From Apostichopus japonicus (lineage: Eukaryota > Echinodermata > Holothuroidea > Aspidochirotida > Stichopodidae): a stretch of DNA of 64,000 bases. The stretch is from assembly GCF_037975245.1 (NCBI RefSeq), contig NC_092561.1, positions 1,586,501 to 1,650,500 of the forward strand. The letters are read 5' to 3'. The notes beneath the pieces are model-generated. The model was given only the letters and a program-made list of their open reading frames with translations. It was not told where the DNA came from and ran no database searches. Below, piece by piece: positions 36,610-49,291 of this stretch. The translations under genes and the position numbers were made by a program. Numbering within the stretch: the first letter of the stretch is position 1; each line of letters opens with the position of its first letter.

Positions 36610-37766
36610 AAGTTTATTGCATTATGTAACGATCACTTATTCATAGTCTGCCCCCAGCAGGCTCCAGAATGAATGACTGGTTTTATAATTGAGCATGAAG
36701 ACATACTACTGACAGTTGAATGCCAATCCATTGATCTAACAATAAAAACTACCACTCCCTTCCAGATGGAGTCAATACACCCAGATAGGCAACATGCCAA
36801 CTAAAGGGTTTGGTGTTTAGTTATGCAAGGACCTAAAAGAAGATGGCTCAGTGAACCAACAGGAGAGGTATTCTGTGATTTCATGGATGATTAAACTCCA
36901 TTCAGGCCCTATAATCCCTCATTCCATTCACTGATTCTGCTTCGGTATTCATTACTCAGTAGCACTGATGCAGTAAAGTTATCGCTTAGGTTATGGAGAG
37001 AGAGAGAAAGGATGGTTTTACTTTGGAACTTTAAAAGTCATCAATTCTTTCACAAGTAAACTAGAAATACAAGTAATGGTTACTGTTGTCATGTTCAAAC
37101 TTCAAAACAGAAAAAGAAAACTAGCAGTGGGAAATCTCAAAGCTTATTACTATAATTTCATTCTTTTTCAATATCTTAAGAATAATTTGAAGCATATATA
37201 TCAGAGTCTTAAGGAAAGTAGTACTTTCAAAAAAACTTTTAGCCATCTTTGGCTTGCTAACATTTTGAAATGACAACAGTGATGGCCGAAGTTAAGATTA
37301 CGTACGTGTGAGATGACTTAAAATTTTAGTTCCGAAATGTTGAAAAGGTTTTGAAATGGAAGTGAATGTTATTGCAGTGAACTCTACGCTGACCTATTTA
37401 GCCGATACTGACTTCAACAGCCTGCCCTCTATCTGAAGTGGTGGATATCTTGCTTCATTGTGAGAAATTCTTCCACCTCTCTTTCTCCCTCCCCCCTCTC
37501 TTTATCCCCACTCTCTCCCAACTCTTGCCCATTCTCTTTCCCCTCTTTCCCTACCCCTCTCTCCCACCTTTCCCTCCCACCTTTCCCTCTCCCCTCTCAC
37601 TCTCCCCCTCTCTCTCCACCCCCTTTCTTTCCCTCTCTCTCCAATACTGCCATAATTTACCATCCTGTACATGTTGCACATTTCCTGGCTGGCCCAACTC
37701 ACCATTCTTGCATAATTATCTATCCCTGACAAATGTATGGTGTCTCTTATTATCAAATGTGAAACC
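36610..37766. other. Non-coding spacer
   Basis: A pyrimidine-rich CCCTCTCTCC-type tract runs at about 37475-37650, giving low-complexity open frames on both strands. Nothing else seen. Confidence 0.45.
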
Positions 37767-37770
37767 TTAA

Positions 37771-40700
37771 AGTGGCCATGACACGAAAATTTCAAAGTCC
37801 TATATTTTTGGGATCCATCAAAGAATGTTCTCTAAAACATGTATCAACCAATCTGCCAGTTTAAAACTTGATTTTTCAAGTCGAAAATTGAGAATGAATT
37901 TACCCTTTTCGGCGTTTGAAACTTTGTTTACTCGAAAATTTTCCGATTCCCATGACGTCATGTGACGTCACGTTTTGAACACATATTTGTTGTCGCTGCT
38001 ACGGTACCATTCACGTACACAGTAGACAAGTACACATACCACTAGTAGTTACTAAACAAAACACCGATCACAAGAGCGCTTTCAAATCAAAATTTCCTGT
38101 AAAATGGAGGATCCAGAACCAATTGCGGCAACTGAAGTTCAAAGTGATAATGGTTCTTCACCAGGCAGTGAAATTGGGCTATAATTAGAGTGCCCTTTCT
38201 CATATTCGAAGCAGAGAGTGAAGGCGATGATCATTCCAATATTGAACCGAACGTTGAGGGTGGAGCGGAGGTGTTAGAACCGTATCAGTTCGAGCCTGTT
38301 AAACGAGCCGAAATTGAAGCTCCACAAGATATTGAAGAAGAAATCAGTTCGAAACCATTGCAAGAAACATACAACGTGGTAAGAATTTATTAACGAAGCA
38401 TTTAAAAACAAAATTCAGTCCATTTTGTGCATGTGTTGTTGGAATTCGCGGAACACCCTTAACCGTATTGTGCGTTGTGTTACGGTAACTTACAACCCAT
38501 ATGTAGAGTGTGTAGTACTAGTAGGGTTGGTTGCATACTGAAAGTTTGGCTCGGGGATGTAAGTTGCATTATGCAGCCATGCTAGGTAGGCATGTGTGTT
38601 ATTTCATACTCATTATTACTTGGCTAGTACTTTGGCCTGGAGTTTTGCAAATCAATTTTCTGAAACAAAAGAATGTTTCATGATACATGGAAGGTGTAAA
38701 ATGAATCACAACAAATGTAACCATAACTGTACATTGTATGCCTGCTTGTTATTGTGGACATCATGGGCCAACATTAATACATTTTGAACTTTCATAAATT
38801 TTTTCCCAGGCAGTACAGATACATAGCCTACGGTCAACAGGTTCAATGATACTTGGGGTTCCTAGCAAGACACGTCAGGGTTGTGCTACCATCATGTGCA
38901 GTCCAAAGGATCAGAAGTGATTTTCCAGCCAATGGTCATTAGACTGGATTCAAGTTGCCAGGAGAAAACTCATTGTATAGGAAGCCTTGGTTGAGAAATT
39001 CCTCCAGAAACACCTTTTCTAAACTACGATTGTGTTGGATTATCAATCCGTCAGGGTTCCCTCAGTGTTGATATATTGAAATTCAAGACTTTTAATTCAG
39101 GATGAAAAGGTTATTTTCCAGACCCAACATCAACAATGAAAGAAAAGGCATGTTTTGAAGCATTTGGACACAAGTATTGGCGTGACCGTGATGTCATATA
39201 ATATGTGCATAAGGGAAGGGCATTGACCTTTTTAGGGGCATTTACCTCCCAGACGTTTGATTCGTACCTTTAATCTGGAAGCCAAAATATCCATATCACC
39301 AATGATATTTGACAGAAAAGTCATAATAAAGACCAATGGAGGCAGCAGAACTCTTGAATGTTTAGACTGTTTCTTCAGCAGCAGTTGGTTTGTTTTGTAG
39401 TCTTTCTTCAAAAACTCAGCAGTACACCCTGTTAATGGTCTTCGATTGTTTTAATGCGTGTGATGCTGTGTTTCACATTGCCCATCAGTGTTGTACGTGT
39501 CGTCGTGCGTGGGTAACATTTTTGCATGTGAGTTGCGTCGTGCAGTGTTTCTTGGTTTAAATAACCCTGTATTGTATTTGCTTCTGGATTATTCTAGTTA
39601 ATTTGTCACAACAACGATTGATAGCGATGGACATGCAACTGCTTTGTAGGCTTAAAGCAAAAAAATTCATGTAAGTTGTTTTCTTTTAACCTCCTTTGAT
39701 GTCACAAATTACATTAGTGTAATTTAAGAATGATAATGTTTATGGAAAGTACAGTTTTACTTTTATGTCATATAATACAATGATTGTTGTTAATGTTAGT
39801 TCAGATTGTCCAGAATGACTGTCTAGAACTGATATTGAATAAATTTTGTTCAATGATTTAACACTTGAACTATGTTGTGTGAATTTTTGGCTCTGTGACT
39901 TTAAAATAAATCGCTTTGAGATTTAATTAAACAACCTTTGGAATGAAATCTTTTTACCTACCTATTTTGACCCATCCCCATTACCCCCACTCCCTCCACA
40001 ACATAATAAATGGTTTTCCTGGAATAGGAATAAGAAATTATTGCTATAATTAACTGATCCAGCATATTCCAGAAATAAATTGGGGCACTGAGATTTGTTC
40101 ACAAGAAGATGTAACCCATCGCTTCTGAAGCTAACCTCATAGCTTATTAGTATACAATAGAGCAATGAAGGGGGTGTTAATTTAGATGATACAGTAAAAT
40201 CTCTTCGTCTATTGCGACTTCAGTGTAGTAACGCTAATACTATAGTACTACTAGTGCTCGGCGCACTACCTCCTAAGGATCGCCACTTGCCCCATTGGAG
40301 GTTTCCTGTTCCCCGATCTGGTCTTCAGAGTAGTTTTTTGTGGATTACTTGACAGAAGAATGACTCTTTTATGTCGAACCGTTAAAGTCCATTTGTTTTA
40401 TTTCATAACAAAAAGGAGGGATCGTAGTATGCTTCCGTGAAGTGTTCGCTTCATTCGGAGCTGCATACTGGCTAGGCCCAGTGAAATCGGCGCTGGTGTT
40501 GTGCACTAACTTGGTCATAATCGCCGTGTTTTTTTTCGTCCTTCGTGAAGGCTAATTGCATGGGTAATGATATTTATGCAGCCCCAACAACACAACGGAC
40601 CGGCATTTCTCTCGGATAGTTTACAACAGTTGTAAAACAAACTTGAAATTTCTAACGATATAGCGTAATACAGTGGTTGTTCTCTCAGTGTAAATGTGCG

Positions 40701-40963
40701 TGTACTGTATATGGAACGGTATGATCGTCGCGCATCCGATACATGCCTGAGCTTTGCATTTGTGTTCCTAACATGACGTCATCATTGTCTTGTTGTGAAA
40801 TCGCATTCTCAGATATCTATTTTCGGATGCGAATATTAAAACGTTAATTACTAATTAGTCCTTGAGGTTTTCAAGGTGTTGAGGATAGTTTTGAACATAG
40901 ATTTTCTCATAGATTCAGAGGAAGTTACTCTCGATGAGTTGGATTTTTCGTGTCATGGCCTCT
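37771..40963. mobile_element. 3.2-kb TTAA-flanked DNA transposon, degenerate
   Basis: Inverted ends of about 19 bp: AGTGGCCATGACACGAAAA at the left, AGAGGCCATGACACGAAAA (reverse-complemented) at the right. TTAA lies at 37767-37770 and 40964-40967. Both subterminal regions carry ATGACGTCAT-type words. The only coding-like piece is a short acidic segment at 38104-38399. Kolobok-like or piggyBac-like by target site. Confidence 0.8.
38104..38399 (+). pseudogene. Acidic N-terminal fragment of a transposon protein
   Basis: A frame opens at ATG 38104 (MEDPEPIAATEVQSDNGS...) and stops after 26 codons. The next frame (offset by one base) continues with a similar acidic composition and PYQFEPVKR, then reaches a donor-like CAACGTG|GTAAGA. 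It looks like the first exon of a transposon gene broken by a frameshift. No catalytic part was found downstream in the element. Confidence 0.4.
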
Positions 40964-40967
40964 TTAA

Positions 40968-43020
40968 CGCATTGTTTACATGATTTTGAGAATACCAGCA
41001 GAATCCGAGGAACACTCATCTATGTAGGATCAGACCCTACATTTGTGATCTCCCAACATCTGAACATCTGAACCTTTGTTATAAAAATGTAATTATTTAT
41101 CACTGAGTGCAACTGTCTTGCATTATGGGATTGTGTCTACAGACAGACTGCAGACAATTGCTAAAACATGATGGTACCATGACACTCACTATCACAATAT
41201 CACAGTAAAAGTGGCCCTACCATCAAGAACAAAGGGTTTTCAGTAATTATAGATAACAATACACTTGTTTTCATACACCCACACACAATGCAAAAGAAGA
41301 ACATTTTAACAACAAACAAAGTTATGGAATTCATTTCAAGTGTTAAGTAATGGTTGTTAGTGTATTGAAGGCTTATTTTTTATAGTTCCCGGTATAAGTT
41401 GGTAACGTTAAGCCGGGCCTTACACTAGTAACGTTAAACCATTAAATAGTCTTCAAAAGTGGATATTTGATTATAAGTTCCTTTTTTTTAACTCTCGGTA
41501 TACAAACTCAGTGATGAATATATAACTATAACTTGGGATGATTAAAATACACGAGCATAAATGCTGATTATAAATATAAATTACGGAGCCCTTTGTTATA
41601 CGTCTGTAGGCTTCGGGAGATAAACTTAAACCCCCGATTCTAAAATAACAAATTACGACACGATGCACAAGGGACAAGCTCAGCCCTTGACCCTGATTGG
41701 TCCAAACTTATAGCTAACCCCTCACCCTACTCTTGATTAATTGAGTGCCAACCGGATATGCAGATGAGCACATGCATGCAAATGAGCACTCAACCAATTT
41801 GAACCAGTTTGGCTGTCTTCCAGCCCCACAAACCGAATCATTCAAACGAAACATCTGTACACGCTTCTAATAGCGCGTGTTCAATTACTTATTATTTAAT
41901 TAGGAGATTATGCTTATCATGATTTCAGTAAAACCAATAAGTGATATTGTGTTCAACAATAATATTGGAAAGCAGTGGTTAGATTGCCACCACGCTCGTT
42001 GCAGTTTAACATGGCTAGTAAATGCATCACTCAATACAGTCATAATATAGACATTTTTCTTCCAAATTAATCAATAGATACTATTTTCCAATTATTTAGT
42101 TAGCTTATAGTCCACAACATGTTGTTTATGAATTCTTAAGCATATTCTCCTTTTACACTCATTGCTCAGGCTGTGGTTACCTGTTAACCTTACTTGTACA
42201 CTGTTAGAACTGATCAACCTTGTAAGTTGTAGTTGTAATTGTATGCTTGATATGAACAAATCATAACATTGTACATTTTGTTACATTTCTCTTTACTAGT
42301 ACAACATTGAGCGATTATTTAAGTAATTTAAAACATTTATTACCAAATGTTACCTAGACTAGGCCTAGTTTTGGATCACAATGCAAACTACAAAATATCC
42401 CATCTTTGGGGACTGGTGTTTGGCTACATCTAACGTTTGACCCAAAGCTAGGTTTGCAGGCCCAAAGCTTTAAACATTAAAGAGTTGCGTAAATTAATGG
42501 AATCTCAGTGAGTTATAAGCAGCCTACTTTAGCCTAGGTCTATATCTTCTTACTCTTAGCAATTGGCTAGGAATTGAAACTTAGATGTTGAGTTACTTGA
42601 TACAGCATCTTACCTCCATGAGCAAAGTATAAACTTACCTAATACCAAGACGACTATATGTTGTATCGCTCAAATCCAGTGTATTTCCGTGTTGCTGTTT
42701 TTAGATCAATCGCACTTAATGCTGCGCAAGAAGTGAAGTGATGTAGCGTCGCTAGTGAGGGTGAATTAGACTATGATAGCAGTTATTTCACTTTAGTGAT
42801 CTTGAATGCCAAGCTATCCTTCGTTCTTGTGTTACCGTAACTAAATGTACGTTTGCAGCTGTGAATAAATTGTTGTGGGTATCATCAACAGTGGATAGAA
42901 TTGTTTCCACTATTTACAACTTGGCGCTGTTTAAAAATACTATTAAGAGGAAGACGACTGCTGTTAGAAATGACAGCGTTTCGAACAACAGTGTAAACTT
43001 TCCTCCGGTAGGGCTTATGT
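40968..43020. other. Non-coding spacer
   Basis: No gene or repeat recognised. The open frame at 41471-41677 has no known match. Confidence 0.4.
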
Positions 43021-43030
43021 TTTAGTTTAG

Positions 43031-43545
43031 TTTAGTAAAAGGGAGTAAAAGGGAGTTTAGTAAAAGGGATCAGTAGGGACACTTAAGTCCCCATTAAGGA
43101 CCCTATAGGAGAGAGAAAAAAACTGTAAGACACAAACACTCAGACCCGATTACAATGCTTAAATTGCTTGTCCAAAGCATTCTTAAACCCATTCACACTA
43201 CTTGCAAGTACAACTTTCTCAGGCAAACCGCTCCACTCATTCAAAACCCTATTAGAAAAAAGTTATGCCGAATATTAATCCTACTTTGTGACTTTTGGAG
43301 TTTAAGACAATGACCTCTGGTACAACTACTATTAGCAAACATGAAAAAGTCAGTGAAGCATAAATTGTCAAAACCATACACAATCTTGAAAACCTGAATC
43401 AAGTCACCATGTAACCTCCTAAGCTCCAGTATGGTGTCAATAAAGTTGATATCATAGTTAGAATCAACATGACTTAAATTGAAATTCCTATTTAATTGTT
43501 TCAACGGGCTCTGCTGTTGCAGTGGCAATAAGAGACTATCTGAAT
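43031..43545 (-). mobile_element. Non-LTR retrotransposon (LINE), 3' end
   Basis: The minus-strand frame from 43528 reads LRRLHGDLIQVFKIVYGFDN, then a TRGH-type motif and LKLQKSQSRI. This is the conserved C-terminal region that follows reverse transcriptase in CR1/L2/Jockey-like LINEs. A one-base frameshift near 43255 breaks it, and the next frame continues NRVLNEWSGLPEKVV and FKNALDKQF to a stop near 43153. The 3' end carries short AAGGGAGTTTAGT-type repeats. The element is 5'-truncated: no reverse transcriptase core is present. Confidence 0.8.
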
Positions 43546-43856
43546 AGTAGAAGACGTCACACAGAATTTTTAGCAGAAACTTACGTTTTCACTTAATTAT
43601 AGATCTTATTTAAAGTCTAAATATGCCTCAGAATGAACTATTTGACGTCTAAACGTTTATTTTCTTTCTGAGGTAGACCCCAAGATCTCCTCCCACCTAT
43701 TGGACTCAGCTCTAAAGAACCCAATGCCGCCACCCGTCATTCTCTATAAAAAAAAAAAATTTAACTCTCCTCTTAACCCTTCCAAAATGGTTCATCCCCC
43801 ATTTAAGTCAGTCCAGAGAATTTATAATTTGGCCGCCCTCTTCTTGTTCCCACCAC
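43546..43856. other. Non-coding spacer
   Basis: Nothing recognised. Confidence 0.4.
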
Positions 43857-44214
43857 CAAGGGCGTAGGAACCGGGGGCTGGGGGCGCCAGCCCCCCCCCC
43901 AGTGAAAAATATGGAGGGGCGGAAGTATCATTCCGCCCGCCCCCCCCCCCGCTTCGCAAGTCAGAAAACCCCTTTCTCATTTCCAAATGAGAAAAAAATC
44001 TCATTTGGAGCACCAACTTGCATCTAAGGCCAGGTGAAAATGCAAAATTATTTACAAAATGGAGTGGGTGTTGAAGTACTATATTGCACCAAATTGCATC
44101 TAAGGCCACCTGGAAATGAAAAACAAGACACCACCTCCCCTTAGACCCCTCCCCCAGGCCGGCTATCAGTCTCCAGCCCCCCCCCCCACTCAAAAGTACC
44201 TTCCTACGCCACTG
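43857..44214 (+). mobile_element. hAT-type MITE, CAAGGGCGTAGGAA family, copy 2
   Basis: 358 bp, ends CAAGGGCGTAGGAACCGG and TTCCTACGCCACTG. The flanks CCCACCAC and CACACCAC match at 7 of 8. The 188-codon open frame across it on the minus strand is not a gene. Confidence 0.88.
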
Positions 44215-44389
44215 CACACCACCGACCTTGAACTCCTGTGTGTACCTCGACGAAGATAGGCTCAAACTTGAAGCGATTTTCTGAATCAGGGTGTACTCAC
44301 ATGTAGCCTCGGTGGGTACACAAAGTCTTGAACTTAAATTATTTTTAAAAACAATTGCTATATATAACACCATTTTGCAGCTAAACACC

Positions 44390-44489
44390 CTTGAATATTA
44401 ATCATATTACAAATTCTCAAAGGGGAGGAGGTAATCCTACTATACCTGCTCCCCTTAGACCACTTCCCTATACCAAAACATCCGCCACT
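44390..44489. repeat. Truncated right end of a hAT MITE
   Basis: Has AAAGGGGAGGAGG, GCTCCCCTTAGACC and the terminal CATCCGCCACTG, but no left end. Confidence 0.45.
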
Positions 44490-44756
44490 GGAGGGGCCAC
44501 AAGATGATAAAGATGACAAATTGGGGTCAGCGAGAAAAAAGTTTGAATGCTATAGGACCTTAGAAGACCCTTCGACTCGGTTAATTTTACTATAAACGAC
44601 CGTGATCCAGTGGGCCCCATTTAACAATCTTAAGAATGATAAGAAGTTTCACTTTATACAGCGATATGCGTTCAAAGACTTGTAATAAATCATGATATAA
44701 CAGATTTGCATGTTCAATATACTTGTCAACATCAAAATGAATGACGTGTTAAACAC

Positions 44757-45103
44757 CATAGGCGTACGAGGCGGGGGGGGGCAGGGGGCAGACTGCCCCG
44801 CCCCCCAAATTTCCAGAGGACAAGAAATTCTGGCAAAAGTCCTGAAAAATTCGGGCAGCCTAAGAGGAAAAAAAATATTTATATATATAAATATGCAGTA
44901 GTTTGCCCGAATCTTTTTCAACTTTTGCAATTTGCAAGGCCTCAGAAGTGCCATTTTCGGCAATCTGAGAGGCATTTTTTGCCCAAAAATTTCTTGTACG
45001 CTACGCGCCAACTGATGGTGGCGCTCCGCTTAGATAGTGTCACGGGAACTTTCTGGCACAAAAGTTTCTGCCCCCCACACTGAAATGGTCCCGTACGCCT
45101 ATG
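44757..45103. mobile_element. hAT-type MITE, CATAGGCGTACG family
   Basis: 347 bp with inverted ends CATAGGCGTACGAGGC and CCCGTACGCCTATG. It is flanked by a perfect 8-bp duplication TTAAACAC (44749-44756 and 45104-45111). Confidence 0.92.
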
Positions 45104-45111
45104 TTAAACAC

Positions 45112-45995
45112 CATAAGTCCAAGGAAGTTACTAACGAAAAAGCCTTTGAAATTGAAAAGAATAAAGAAAAGAAAAGGAAAAGGAAACGTCTCTACATGTT
45201 ACACTATTTTAATTATTTAATTAGCTGTTGAATCAGTTAGTGGTAATCCGATATATTACCGTATTATTGACTTAGAAACCAAATTCAAGGTTAACTCTTT
45301 TCAAATTCACTGAACCATAGTTGCCTTTAAATGTTTAGTTTGTTTTTGTGTATGCTAAGATGTAATGTGAAAGAGCTGGTTGTTTTTATAGGAACTCTGT
45401 GACCATTTGCCAATTGTTTATGGTACCATAGTGTGGTTCCGTTTGTATATGGTACAGAAGATGATTCACGTCGACGATTTTAACCGCCCTTTTATTCTCT
45501 TAATTTGACCTTGATTTTTTCACCTGTATGTATCCCTATGCATGAAGGCTTAGAGACGGCACCGATCTCCTTCGCGTAGCCTGTTACTTCCTTTAAGGAA
45601 ACTGTGCGACTCTGTTCTGCAAAAGTTGAAACATTTTCAAACACTTTACTCGTCAATATCAAAACTTACAGACTTAAATATATACCAACGAACCGGGAAT
45701 CGCCATACTCAGACTTCATAAGATTCTATATATGTTTGTCGATATTTTGTATTTTATTGGATTATTGGATAGACTTTACTTTTGAGACTTGAATCCCCGT
45801 TTACCACTGTTTTATTTGTTTTCTTGTTGTAATAAGTGATATATAGGGCACCGTCGTGATATCTTGTTTAAGAGTCACAGCAAATTCATATTTCTCGAGG
45901 ATTCCAGGCCAAGAAGAACTTGAGTGAAGAATAAGGGCCTGTTCACACAATTATTGTCGCGTTAGTTTTCTTTTCAGCGAAGATTTTTTAACAAA
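45112..45995. other. Upstream region of the sulfotransferase gene
   Basis: No TATA box at a telling position. A polypyrimidine tract ending TTTTCTTTTCAG at about 45976 precedes the start codon by 20 bases. It could be the acceptor of an upstream non-coding exon, which would put the promoter further left. Confidence 0.35.
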
Positions 45996-46092
45996 ATGAT
46001 AATGTTTAATATACCATGGTATGTGCCAGGTTTCGTGTTTATAGCAATGACTGCGTCAATTGGGATCATCAAAACATATTACATCTACCCAG
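45996..46092 (+). CDS. Carbohydrate sulfotransferase, exon 1
   Basis: Start at ATG 45996 (a second in-frame ATG is two codons on). It encodes MIMFNIPWYVPGFVFIAMTA and a further 12 residues, then splits a codon after one base at CCCAG|GTAAGT. Residues about 10-26 are hydrophobic and followed by a lysine, as in the signal-anchor of a type II Golgi membrane protein. This is a short cytoplasmic tail plus membrane segment, the usual N-terminus of HNK-1-type carbohydrate sulfotransferases. Phase 1 at the donor matches the acceptor of exon 2. There is no transcript evidence, so the exon choice rests on phase, the membrane segment and strong splice sites. Confidence 0.7.
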
Positions 46093-46352
46093 GTAAGTGT
46101 TATACTATACGATGCCCTTAATAAGTAATCGTGAATGCACTATAGCTATATATGGTTTCAAAATAGTCCAAGTGAACCCGAACGGAAAGGAACTATATAG
46201 AAGCTAGGATGCAGTTTCATCTGTGGCTGAAATGTGTATTGCGTTAGATCGGTGGGCAAGTATTTCATCTTCTACATTTAGGATTTGAATGAATTTGGTT
46301 GAGATCATACAATTTCAGCAAGAGGAGATTTTATTTTTTATTTCTTATGCAG

Positions 46353-46492
46353 AAGCTGTCACAGAAAGAACACTGTCTGAGTCAACTGGTGCTTACGTAG
46401 GAGAACGTACAACAGCAACCGAGTCCAGAATACGTGACAACGAGATTAGCCAAAACACTTCATTTATGAGTAAACTTGATCTTTCTGAAGAG
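46353..46492 (+). CDS. Carbohydrate sulfotransferase, exon 2 (stem)
   Basis: Acceptor TTTCTTATGCAG, donor GAAGAG|GTATAT. The two bases at the start complete a Glu codon with exon 1, and the exon ends in phase 0, as exon 3 requires. It encodes EAVTERTLSESTGAYVGE and on to SFMSKLDLSEE: 47 polar, Ser/Thr/Glu-rich residues with no domain, as expected of the lumenal stem between membrane anchor and catalytic domain. Contains an NTS glycosylation sequon. Intron 1 is 260 bases. Confidence 0.7.
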
Positions 46493-46916
46493 GTATATAT
46501 GCGTATTTTGCTCAGTTGCTTGTCAATGTTTACTAAAGTTATGACTATCGTTATGCAATTTTCTTTCTCCCGCTAAGGCACTGTAATATACAATGAGCCG
46601 TCATGGAGCTGTCAAATGAAGGCTTTACATTATTAAATTATATTTCATACACACTAGCGCTCGGTGATGTCTCAACGGGGCTCTACTATATATTCCCTAG
46701 TATAGTAATAACGTTCAGACGGTAGCTCAATCCCGTCCAAACGTCGTGTCGTTGACAAACTAGACGAATCCAAATGCATTCGATACTCAAAGACTTGCAA
46801 GTTACTCTTTTAGCACATCATTCGAAAGATGTACTTTCATTACAATTTCTGCCGAATTTTTGGTTTTTCATAAACTCAAAACTGGCCATAACAACTTGTG
46901 CAAATAACTCTCCAGT

Positions 46917-48452
46917 CAGCGACGTAGCCAGGAATTTGAAAGGGGGGGGAGCACTTTTTGACTGATATGGATTTTCAAAATTGTAGGCACGACTATCTGA
47001 GCGGAGCGCCACCATCGGTTGGCGCGGAGCGATACAAGAAAATTTTTGGTTTTACAAACCCCCCAGATGGCCGGAAACGGCCCTTCCCGAATGTTAATTC
47101 TGGTTCCATGGCCTCTTGCTAACTTGAGACACCTCATTCAATATCACTTTTAAACCAAAAAAAACAAACGAGTTAAAATAGTACGTAATTCAATACTACA
47201 TAATGTTCGGTATTTAAAATTAGCAAAGTACATGTACAGAGTAGTCTTACTTTTCAACTGCTGATACTTGTAGATACATATATAGATAGGCCAGAAATGT
47301 CTTTGATACAACTATAGCCAGTAATTGTCTTTGATACAACTGTAAATGTTTAAGTTAGCCTAATATTAGAGAAGGCGTGAGATATCCGACGATTGCCATC
47401 TGATGCAAATTTCTCAACTGTTTTCTCAACTGAAATATTATCTGCGTAAACGGGTTCTTAACTAGATGTTAAAAAAAACTGGCAAGATCGGATTCTAGAC
47501 TTTTTCGGCGGGTAGAGTGTTGAATGAAACGGCACGCGATAGAAATGACAGCCTAAATTAGAAGACTAGGTCACCTAATTTAGCCATATTCTTGCTACGT
47601 TCATTTCAATAGTTATTCCTGTCTGGACTCTTAAACTCGTCCAGCAAGCTTATGGATTTGAAATATGGGTGTTTTTAAAAAAGATAACTTGGCCAAAAAA
47701 AAAGTGTGTAGGCCCGGGCCTACAGTGCTACATACAGGCTACGCCCCTGATCACGGATATCATATTATCAGCAGATTTTGTTTCCTGTTTGAATTCTTTT
47801 ACATGTTCTTTACATAATATATCAGAGAGACAAACATAGTGCTCTTTTACAATTTTTCCAGTAGGATGATTCTTGTTTATTGTCCAATGTCTGGACTTTA
47901 ATACATTTGACGAACTTAACTGATGGACAATATAAACTTTCATATTTTGTAATATAGCCAGATATGCAGTGGCCTAAAAATAAATATCGTTATCGTTAAC
48001 AGTGTAATAATTATTTAAAGGAAGTGCGTATCACGTACGATTGCTATAGCTTAGCTTCATAACATGCTGTTCGTGCACAACTTAGGACGAATCATAGAAA
48101 GGATGAAAACGAACGTTGTCGACGTTGTTGTGCATACGGTTCGTGACATTCCATAGAGTGCGGTTAGGTAGGCAATATGTATTTTATTACGCAGTAGCCA
48201 ACTGTAGGCTTGTAATAGGCTATAGGCTAAATTTAGCTAATTGCATCTGCCAAACTAAGTTAGTAGTTGAATCAGTAGGCGTGAATGTTACTACGATTAT
48301 AATCGAATTAACGGAGCTGACGAGTATTCAAGATCAAAAGAGCACTGACAAAATACCCTGCTAAAAAAACAACAGTTTAAAAAAAAAATCGACACTGAAA
48401 GGGGGGAGCGGTCGCTCCCCCTGCTCCCCCCCCCCCCCTGGCTACGTCCCTG
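46917..48452. mobile_element. 1.5-kb hAT element in intron 2
   Basis: Ends CAGCGACGTAGCCAGG and CCTGGCTACGTCCCTG are inverted. The flanking duplication TCTCCAGT is perfect (46909-46916 and 48453-48460). A 71-codon minus-strand frame (47728-47943) next to a solo end-like GGCTACGCCCCTG at 47739-47751 may be a transposase fragment, but no family is recognised. Non-autonomous. Confidence 0.88.
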
Positions 48453-49240
48453 TCTCCAGTTATTGGTAGTCAGGGCGGTTGGCCTGCTCTCTCATCTCAA
48501 TGATATGAAGTTATAAAGTTATATAAGTTATCTTAATTGTGCGTAGCGCCACCCTTTAAGAAAAGGCAACCTATTATGAAAATGTTGGAAAATGCATTAT
48601 TTATTTAGTTCGTTTTCGGCGGTTGTAACGTGGCTGGTCCATGTCTCGCAAAGCATCGGCATTGGGGACCAAGGGGAAGTCAAGAAAGACAAATAAGATT
48701 AGATAATTGGTATTAGGTAGATTTGGATTTCATGAGAACAAATACAGGGGCGGATCCAGGGGGGGGCCGACCCGGCCCCGGCCCCCCCTTTTTGGAAATC
48801 AGTTGCGTTTTTTTATGTGGGAGTACTTCAAATTCCTAATAGGCATAACTTGGTGAAAGAAAAGCCTAATATATATCCAGCTGCTCTTCCCTGAAACGCG
48901 ATCGTTTTTATTCCAAATTTGAAACTAAGGCAATTATCAGGCCTACGCGACATCACGTATTAATTAGATACGGCTCAGTACTATAGTGCTGACTATTACT
49001 GTCAGGGAAAATCAATGCACAGTTAGCAAGTATATCATAATTATCTGAATGAAAGGGGGTGTAGGCGGTTTTACACTATCTAACGCAACGTAGTCGCCAA
49101 GAACCTGAAGTATTTTTAAGGGAGGGCCCGAGGAACATGAACTTATAGCATGCTCCTCGTGGTGAAACATAATTGCACCTGTTGGGGGAATTGAGTGTAC
49201 TGCTAATAGTAGGAGAGACTAGTGTAGGTTCTTATGACCA

Positions 49241-49291
49241 ACTAGACCGGTTTCTGCTCTCAAACTTTATAGGAGGAGCTTCATCAGTAGT
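49241..49291 (-). ncRNA. Hammerhead-ribozyme-like motif in the Penelope element
   Basis: Minus strand, in order: ACTA (stem I), CTGATGA (complete consensus core), A, GCTC, a loop, GAGAGC region giving GCTC/GAGC stem II with one A bulge, A, GAAAC, CGG, TC, then TAGT closing stem I. The palindromic ACCGGT would be a minimal stem III. The A-A pair at the base of stem II, where G-C is usual, is the weak point. Position downstream of the reverse transcriptase fits what is known of Penelope-like elements. Confidence 0.6.

Noticed and set aside
43822-44388. 188-codon minus strand open frame
   Set aside because: It runs through a hAT MITE and its G/C runs; the translation over the MITE is repeated at other copies.
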